Part shown: positions 54,835 to 64,000 of the stretch, in pieces | Numbering within the stretch: position 1 is the first letter of the stretch | Layout: every line of letters starts with the position of its first letter | Source of the DNA: Oscillatoria nigro-viridis PCC 7112 | GTDB taxonomy: Bacteria; Cyanobacteriota; Cyanobacteriia; Cyanobacteriales; Microcoleaceae | Assembly (NCBI RefSeq): GCF_000317475.1 | Contig: NC_019729.1 | Span: forward strand, 2,060,501-2,124,500 | Direction: 5' to 3' | Length of the DNA stretch: 64,000 bases | The notes under the pieces: model-generated | Database searches by the model: none | Seen by the model: only the letters and a program-made list of their open reading frames with translations | Told to the model about the DNA's origin: nothing | Position numbers and translations under genes: made by a program

Positions 54835-55718
54835 ATGATTAGCTTTGAATGGTATCGCAGTTTTATCGAGGTTTACCGCGTGGGAACTGTATCGGGGCAG
54901 CGCAAGTTCTCCACCTCACGCAACCGGCTGTTAGCCAACACGTCGCAGCAAGAGAGTCAGCTTTGGGAAATTCCTTGTTTCAAAGGACTCCGAGACGGAT
55001 GGTTCCCACAGAAGCGGGAAAAAGACTCTATACTCAAGTTGCAGGTGCGATCGAGAAACTCGAATCAATTCCCCACAAAAACTCAACCGCCGAAACTCCG
55101 CAAACCATCAGAATCGGTCGGCCCCAATAATTTTGCACAGAACGAATTCTCAGTCAATTACCGCAGGACGATCGCACTTTTTACACCGTACAATTTGGGT
55201 TAACAGCAGAGTTAATCCAACAACTCAAAGCAGGAAAGCTACACATTGTAATTGCTACACAAAAAATTACTTTGTCTGATATCGAATATGAATTACTATT
55301 TGAGGAAAATTTCTGGCTAGTCGGGCCGCCAAATATTGCGATTCCGATTGCGGAAGGAATCAGTCAAGCAGATTTAAACCCGCTGTCTCAATGGCTGTTA
55401 ACTCTACCTTGGATTGCTTGCAGTGAAGAATTGCCGATCGCCCGCCGCTTTTGGCGCGCGGTGTTTGGCAGAAGAATCGACGTTCATCCCAAACTAATTA
55501 TTCCCGATTTAAGAGCGATCGGACAAGCGGTTGTATTGGGATTTGGCTTGAGCGTGCTTCCCGACTACTTGTGTGCAGATTTGGTAACAGAAAATTGCTT
55601 GACACTCGTCCTCAAACCTATGCAGGCTGTTACTAATCGGATTTGGCTGGCTTTTCGGAAATCTGAAAGACCGTTGCCAAAAATCAAACGGATGTTAGAA
55701 TTTTGCAAATTTCAATAA
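54835..55718 (+). pseudogene. LysR-family regulator, disrupted by one frameshift and one stop
   Basis: From ATG at 54835 the frame reads MISFEWYRSFIEVYRVGTVSG; a single G is missing near 54896-54900, after which the HTH continues one frame on as AAQVLHLTQPAVSQHVA. A TAA at 55128-55130 interrupts RIGRPQ; downstream the same frame resumes FCTERILSQLPQDDRTFYTV and continues to 55718 with the effector domain (IPDLRAIGQAVVLGFGLSVL). It lies divergently from the DJ-1/PfpI gene, which it probably once regulated. Confidence 0.85.
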
Positions 55719-55782
55719 GTCTATAAAGTTTTAATCCCCTCGCGGGGAAAAGTGAATTGCGACTTTATTTTCACATTTTTGC

Positions 55783-56217
55783 TCAATCCTCGATTGCCTC
55801 AATACCAAGTTGCTTAAGTCGCTCAAGATTCTCCTTCATGGCTTTGAGCTGTTCTGGGGTGTGCCCCTGCCAATCTGTAACCTCACCAGAGACCCGTAGC
55901 GGATTCCGAGAACGGTATGACTTTGTTGGGTTTCCAGGGAACTTCTTGTCCGTCAAATTGGGGTCATCTTCAATCGGACCAGTCGGCTCTACTATATAAA
56001 TTCTGTCTGGTCCTTCGCCCAAGGCAAGTTCAGCTCCCCAAATAGCAGCATCCAAGGTGGCGGTTAGATAGACATAGGATGCCTTCTTCCTCTTACCGTA
56101 GTTTGAATTAAAGCCGGGTTCAATCAGGTCTCCCTGCTTCAGATTTGCCTTAGTGCCATGATAGAACCTTTGTGAACTTAGGTCTATTGACTTGTCCTCA
56201 CTTTTGTTTGTTATCAT
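55783..56217 (-). CDS. arr: Arr-type rifampin ADP-ribosyltransferase
   Basis: 144 residues, normal Arr length. Matching stretches: RFYHGTKANLKQGDLIEPGF, YVYLTATLDAAIWGAELA, GPDRIYIVEPTGPIEDDPN, then FPGNPTKSYRSR and PLRVSGEVTDW. Arr transfers ADP-ribose from NAD to rifamycin; environmental homologues may have other substrates. It sits between a putative small frame and the LysR remnant, in a region of apparent insertion next to apcE. Confidence 0.92.
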   Translation of the reverse strand: MITNKSEDKSIDLSSQRFYHGTKANLKQGDLIEPGFNSNYGKRKKASYVYLTATLDAAIWGAELALGEGPDRIYIVEPTGPIEDDPNLTDKKFPGNPTKSYRSRNPLRVSGEVTDWQGHTPEQLKAMKENLERLKQLGIEAIED

Positions 56218-56244
56218 TGTCGTTATATTTTTGTGAATGTCAGT

Positions 56245-56442
56245 TTAGGCCTCTTCTTTTTCCTCATAGAAATAGTCGCCTTGCGTTAAATCCATGCGAG
56301 AAGGTGAAAACTCGAAGTAGCCATCGAATAGTCGGACTTTGGAGAAGTCGTCTCGGTTGAGTGTTTCCTCACTCACCGGGGCGCATTCGCATAATTTATT
56401 ATCAAGATGCCAAATCCATGTATATCTTAGTCCGCGCACCAT
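56245..56442 (-). CDS. small frame upstream of arr, doubtful
   Basis: 65 residues (VRGLRYTWIWHLDNKL, FDGYFEFSPSRMDLTQGDY), ending 27 bp before arr on the same strand. An aromatic, acidic composition without repeats is compatible with a small real protein or a degraded gene end; no family recognised. Confidence 0.35.
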   Translation of the reverse strand: MVRGLRYTWIWHLDNKLCECAPVSEETLNRDDFSKVRLFDGYFEFSPSRMDLTQGDYFYEEKEEA

Positions 56443-56503
56443 CCGGACTTTGTTTTTGTAGAAGCGATTTCAATCGCCGACTCAAAATTAGGGTAACATC
56501 ACC

Positions 56504-56545
56504 AAAAATCCCCCGCTACAGCCTAACTATAGCGAGGGATTTTTG
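56504..56545 (-). terminator. rho-independent terminator of apcE
   Basis: AAAAATCCCCCGCTA and TAGCGAGGGATTTTT flank a short loop, 36 bp past the apcE stop codon on its strand, with T-runs on both sides (bidirectional). Confidence 0.85.
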
Positions 56546-56580
56546 TCAACCTACAAAATCAACTTTCTTGCAGTTTGTTG

Positions 56581-60239
<3,659 letters not shown>

Positions 60240-61511
60240 ATGGATACTACGCCTGATATCAGCGCTGCCGTGCGGCGGCTTTACGATACTTTCCCTTTCC
60301 CGCCCGATCCTTTGTCCGACGAACCGCCGCCAGGGTACAACTGGCGCTGGAGTTGGCCTGATGCTTACAATTTTTGCACCGGCCAAAAGCCGCCAAAACT
60401 CGATATTCGGATTTTAGATGCTGGCTGCGGGACTGGTTCGAGCACCGATTATCTGATTCACCTCAATCCAGAAGCTTCGGTAACGGCGATCGACCTGAGC
60501 GAGGGTGCTTTGAAGGTAGCACAAGAACGCTGTCGCCGATCCTCTTCGAGGGCTTCGCTAACGGGCGCGCGCGAAGCTGATTTTCGCCACCTCAGCCTGT
60601 ACGATGCCGCCGAGTTAGAGGGCGAGTTCGATTTGATCAACTGCGTCGGCGTGCTGCACCACTTACCCGATCCGATCCGGGGCATTCAAGCGCTGGCGGC
60701 GAAGTTGGCGGCGGGCGGTTTAATGCACATTTTTGTGTATGCTGAGCTCGGACGCTGGGAAATTCAACTCATGCAAAAGGCGATCGCCCTACTCCAAGGC
60801 AGCCAGAAAGGTGACTATCCCGATGGCGTGAAAGTCGGTCGTCAAATCTTTGCTTCTTTACCAGAAAACAACCGTCTTGTCAAGTACGAAAAACAGCGTT
60901 GGGCGGGAGAAAATCAGCGAGACGAATGTTTTGCTGATATGTACGTTCACCCGCAGGAAATTGACTACAATATTGAGACTTTGTTCGAGTTAATTGACGC
61001 TTCGGGATTGGAATTTATTGGTTTCTCAAATCCGGGATATTGGCAGTTAGAAAGACTTTTGGGGAAAGCGCCGGAATTGATAGAAAGAGCTCAGGGTTTG
61101 ACGGAAAGAGAGCTTTATCGATTAATTGAATTGTTGGATACGGAAATCACTCATTACGAGTTTTTCTTGGGCAAAAAGCCTGTTAATAAAATTGATTGGT
61201 CGGACGATAAGGCACTTTTGGCGGCAATTCCAGAGTTGAGTGGTTGTATGCACGGTTGGCCGAGTCAACAAGTCTTTGATTGCAACTACCAATTGGTCAA
61301 TTTGTCAAGTGCGGAATTTGAGTTTTTGCAAGGTTGTGTACCCCCCCCAGCCCCCCCTTATCAAGGGGGGGAGAAAGAGGGAACCTCGCTTGGGCAAGGT
61401 AAAGGAGAGAAGACTGTTGGGGAGATTTTGGCGGATGTGGAGATGGGATTGGATGAAGTGCGATCTATCTTGTCTAAACAGCTAATTTTGCTAACACCCG
61501 GTAAAATCTAA
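60240..61511 (+). CDS. SAM-dependent class I methyltransferase with repeat insertions
   Basis: About 423 residues from ATG at 60240 (MDTTPDISAAVRRLYDTFPF). Motif I LDAGCGTGSSTDYL, motif II TAIDLSEGALKVA, motif III-like FDLINCVGVLHHLPDP. Substrate unknown. Two odd stretches: RSSSRASLTGARE near 60535-60575, and VPPPAPPYQGGEKEGTS at about 61337-61390, the latter a C-run/G-run palindrome like those in lnt and aroE. The frame reaching 60186 starts with TTG and is not needed. Confidence 0.85.
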   Translation: MDTTPDISAAVRRLYDTFPFPPDPLSDEPPPGYNWRWSWPDAYNFCTGQKPPKLDIRILDAGCGTGSSTDYLIHLNPEASVTAIDLSEGALKVAQERCRRSSSRASLTGAREADFRHLSLYDAAELEGEFDLINCVGVLHHLPDPIRGIQALAAKLAAGGLMHIFVYAELGRWEIQLMQKAIALLQGSQKGDYPDGVKVGRQIFASLPENNRLVKYEKQRWAGENQRDECFADMYVHPQEIDYNIETLFELIDASGLEFIGFSNPGYWQLERLLGKAPELIERAQGLTERELYRLIELLDTEITHYEFFLGKKPVNKIDWSDDKALLAAIPELSGCMHGWPSQQVFDCNYQLVNLSSAEFEFLQGCVPPPAPPYQGGEKEGTSLGQGKGEKTVGEILADVEMGLDEVRSILSKQLILLTPGKI

Positions 61512-61624
61512 GGGCGGGCTCTCCGGCCCAACTCCTACTCCCCACAATCAAATTAGCTTTTTGTGGAACAGGCATCTTGCCTGTTCTTGGCTCGGAGTAT
61601 AATTTCTGTTAAATGCCCAATTAA

Positions 61625-62068
61625 TCAAGGCTTTACAGTTGGAGGATTAACAGCCGTAATTTGTGAATAACGAGCGAAATCAGCAATGTTAAAAGTTAGG
61701 ATATGGGTTAAACCATGAACTAGCATAGCAGCAACTAGCCGCGCATCATGAACGTTAACACCTACAACCTTATGTGTTATCACCAGTCGCTCCCATTCTT
61801 GATAAATTGCTTCGGTATCCAACAACAGAGGAAAAAGCTGTTTTAAGCGATTAATTTCTGCCTCTGCTTCTATTGCAGTACGCCCTAATCCATTTCTCTG
61901 GATCGGGCGAGTGCAAACGTTCCAAAACTCGATCGACTTTTGGGGTACAATATAAAGTTGTTCCCCGCGATCGCGCAGAGTAATCACGGCATTGACAGCA
62001 TCAGGATTCATTGGGTGTGCTGTATCGATGCTACGCAGCAGTATGTTTGTATCTACGAGAAACGGCAT
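61625..62068 (-). CDS. PIN-domain toxin RNase
   Basis: 147 residues: FLVDTNILLRSID carries the first aspartate, KSIEFWNVCTRP the glutamate, and GVNVHDARLVAAM the later acidic pair, with TFNIADFARY at the end. It starts immediately after the antitoxin stop (TAAATG), the coupled layout of toxin-antitoxin pairs. Confidence 0.85.
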   Translation of the reverse strand: MPFLVDTNILLRSIDTAHPMNPDAVNAVITLRDRGEQLYIVPQKSIEFWNVCTRPIQRNGLGRTAIEAEAEINRLKQLFPLLLDTEAIYQEWERLVITHKVVGVNVHDARLVAAMLVHGLTHILTFNIADFARYSQITAVNPPTVKP

Positions 62069-62350
62069 TTAACTTCTGTCTCCATAAATGCTCTCTCTGC
62101 TAATAGCTTCATCTGAAAGAGTGGGGAGATTTAGGGTACGATGACTGTCAACCCATTCTTGAAATGCGAGCGACCATTCTGTTGGGGTAGCTGTTTCATA
62201 AAATGGAGGTTGTTGAGGTTCAATTAGCTGTTTGAGCATCGCATCTAGTAATGGTTTAATCTGATCCGCCGTGCGGTTGGTGATTTTTCCCAAAACTTGA
62301 GTAATCGTCTGTATCTCTTGTTGGTGAGATTGCTGAAGATTGTGCAGCAT
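62069..62350 (-). CDS. antitoxin partner of the PIN toxin
   Basis: 93 residues from ATG at 62350 (MLHNLQQSHQQE) with AAGGAT before it. Helical N-terminus, then EWSLAFQEWVDSHRTLNLPT, LSDEAISRESIYGDR, the C-terminal pattern of several cyanobacterial antitoxins of PIN toxins. DNA-binding fold not recognised. The frame to 62368 adds six residues. Confidence 0.75.
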   Translation of the reverse strand: MLHNLQQSHQQEIQTITQVLGKITNRTADQIKPLLDAMLKQLIEPQQPPFYETATPTEWSLAFQEWVDSHRTLNLPTLSDEAISRESIYGDRS

Positions 62351-63233
62351 AATTATCCTTGAGTGCAAGTTTTTGGGCTGATGAGAGCGGGGTCGATCGC
62401 ACTTTTTAAATTGATTTTAATATTATAACTGTAGCGCAAAGCCTAGGAAGTAGGCGATTGCTCGTTCCCAGGCTCCAGCCCACGGGTGACAACTTAAGAC
62501 TGAAACCATTGATAAATCTCGCATTTAGCTAAGTCTAGATCCCCCTAAATCCCCCTGATTGTTGGGGGACTTTGAGAAGACTCTTGTCCCCCCCTTCGTA
62601 GGGGCGGTGCCCCCGTGCCCGCCCTTGGCTAGGGGGGATCTGAGCTTAATACTCAAACAGCAGTCTGTGATTGGGTTTGACGTTAAGTTGTCACGAATCG
62701 GCTCCAGCCTGAGAACCAGTTAATCCTGGATGCACGTACTAGGATTTTCTGTCCGAAGAGAACGTAGTGAAGCAATCTCAAAGCTGACAATCAAGCATCC
62801 AGGATACAAGCCCCCGGATTCATCCGTCCAGAAATAAAAAACCTGTATCCGATAAAGGAGCCCCCGACTCGATCCGTGGGGTCAATGCTAAAATCTAAAA
62901 TCTAAAATCTAAAATCTAAAATCGATTGACGCACCTTTCCCAAATCCCAAATCCCAAATGGATTGACACAGGCCCCCGTCTGCGGCTACGCTTTGAAGTT
63001 AGAGGTTGCTTTGCTTGTAGAGGAAGTAGCCCGCGTCGCCCAAAAATCTAGTTGCACTGCCCAAAGCTGTTGGTAGCAGCAATGGACAGCATAACCGCCA
63101 AACTGGGACAAGCAGTCTGGAGGCTAACGGAGTATCTTAACATTCTCTGTAGCCGCCCTGCTATGTGTTGAAATGCGGGGCGGCTGGGTTTTTGGGTTTT
63201 TCTAGAAAACCTAAAACCAGGAGAACATATATT
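62351..63233. other. 883-bp repeat cluster, no gene
   Basis: Holds, in order: partial CTCGTTCCCAGGCT repeats (62460, 62695), the C-run/G-run palindrome with a third copy of the recJ 28-nt repeat (62598-62624), a diverged member of the 78-bp repeat family (62800-62880) and (AAAATCT)n (62888-62922). Nothing codes for a credible protein; the region acts as a collection point for the genome's repeats. Confidence 0.75.
62598..62624. repeat. intergenic copy of the recJ repeat
   Basis: GTAGGGGCGGTGCCCCCGTG followed by CCCGCCC, 27 bases identical to 47158-47184 (same strand) and to the complement of 46770-46796. Confidence 0.95.
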
Positions 63234-63479
63234 ATGTCACAGGAATTCTTGCCTGACGACAACAAATTTGCACGGCCAAATGACGGCTCAGCAGCAGAAT
63301 CGGAACAGGATGTGGTGTGTGTAACGGTGACAGGTTCGCCCCAGGGTGTCAGGGAAACCATACTCACCTTATACCGCCTGGGATTTGCCCAAGTTGGCGA
63401 TTGGAGTCCCGTACAGCGTGCAGCTAATCCGAAGCAAGTGATGAGTGTGCTGATTCGCCGTCGGAAGCGCAAAGCGTAG
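63234..63479 (+). CDS. conserved cyanobacterial protein, unknown
   Basis: 81 residues from ATG at 63234 with AGGAGA upstream. Core: VTVTGSPQGVRETILTLYRL, GFAQVGDWSPVQ, VMSVLIRRRKRKA. Known to me as a small conserved hypothetical in cyanobacteria. The longer frame to 63165 is not needed. Confidence 0.75.
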   Translation: MSQEFLPDDNKFARPNDGSAAESEQDVVCVTVTGSPQGVRETILTLYRLGFAQVGDWSPVQRAANPKQVMSVLIRRRKRKA

Positions 63480-64000
63480 GTGTTTGCTCGTTCCCAAGCT
63501 AGAGCCTGGGAACGCATTCCATGAGGCTCTGCCTCCTGTTTTTGTTTTTATCCGTTAGCGAGGCAGAGCCTCTGGATCTCGGTTCCCAGGCTAGAGCCTG
63601 GGAACCAGTTAAGAAGACCAACAAATATCAGGCACGTTACTTTACTAAATCAGGAAACGGTAATTTCCTGATGTAAAGGCTTGAAAGGCTACAGCTTTAT
63701 CAAAATATGTAATTTTGGCATAGAACTATACACGACTTTATTAAAATTAAACTTACGTATATGCCACTTAGATAAAAGTGGCACAACTAATAGCACCAAA
63801 ATTTCCCCCAATTGGTACAAAGCAATTGGCAGCAACTTGCAAGATGGAAGTAAGATCGGAATAATTCTAGCCAAAGCCGGGGGGCTAGCAGACTTGAGCG
63901 AGTGCTGAATGGTTCGCTATCAACCATTCAACCTTACAATTCCTGTTGCACAAACAAACTGGAATCCTTATTAGGGTGCGATCATCAAACCTGATTATTT
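63480..64000. other. downstream inverted-repeat region, no gene
   Basis: GTTCCCAAGCTAGAGCCTGG (63488) and GAGGCTCTGCCTC (63521) face GAGGCAGAGCCTC (63559) and GTTCCCAGGCTAGAGCC (63581), a large hairpin-type repeat. The remaining 350 bp hold a 75-residue frame (63681-63908) with no recognisable protein features. Confidence 0.65.

Noticed and set aside
63681..63908. 75-residue frame near the window end
   Set aside because: No ribosome site, no family pattern, AT-rich intergenic composition.

Overview
The window comes from a filamentous cyanobacterium of the Oscillatoriales type (Microcoleus/Oscillatoria/Phormidium-like; inferred from gene content, not proven). The evidence is a psbA gene for photosystem II D1, a very short psb30, an apcE phycobilisome core-membrane linker, frequent HIP1 octamers (GCGATCGC), heptanucleotide short tandem repeats, and a high load of toxin-antitoxin genes and dispersed palindromic repeats.

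Layout. 1-4.9 kb is defence-like: a 5'-truncated Mrr-like/NACHT/14-blade WD40 protein, an orphan antitoxin cut short by a stop codon, and a VapBC pair. 5-14.6 kb is ordinary chromosome: ABC exporter, secreted FxLYD-like protein, Uma2 protein, Tat-exported amine oxidase, repeat/PPC protein, ribD, and a photolyase-like FAD protein. 14.6-20.3 kb is an accessory patch: a decayed IS5-like element carrying a nested 134-bp MITE, an orphan m5C methyltransferase, two HicB-like orphans, a vMAP-type HTH protein and a PIN/HTH toxin-antitoxin pair. 20.5-32.2 kb holds purB, a VanX-like dipeptidase, an SH3 protein, a membrane STAND NTPase, a second Uma2 protein, pdhB, secD-secF and a histidine kinase. 32.2-38.5 kb is gene-poor and repeat-rich: a minus-strand WD40 remnant, group II intron-like pieces, several MITE-like families, a DUF4342 protein and an HD-domain-like protein. 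38.5-51.9 kb is core metabolism: comM/yifB, a HIT protein, psbA, lnt, bestrophin, recJ, psb30, a YkgJ protein, a YggT protein and aroE. 52-64 kb holds an AAA ATPase, a DJ-1/PfpI protein beside a broken LysR regulator, arr, apcE, a methyltransferase, another PIN toxin-antitoxin pair, and more repeats.

How the genes work together. SecD and SecF form the protein-export motor. PsbA, Psb30 and ApcE serve light harvesting and photosystem II. The STAND NTPases, the methyltransferase, the PIN, HicB and vMAP genes and the Uma2 proteins form a scattered conflict and defence complement.

The most unusual signal is that dispersed palindromic repeats have entered coding sequences and stayed in frame. recJ carries the same 28-nt repeat twice in opposite orientations, and lnt, aroE and a SAM methyltransferase carry related insertions. 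This resembles the behaviour of Rickettsia palindromic elements. Other notable items are the nested MITE with clean 8-bp target duplications, the near-identical WD40 blades of the NACHT protein, and short tandem repeats that supply start or stop codons.
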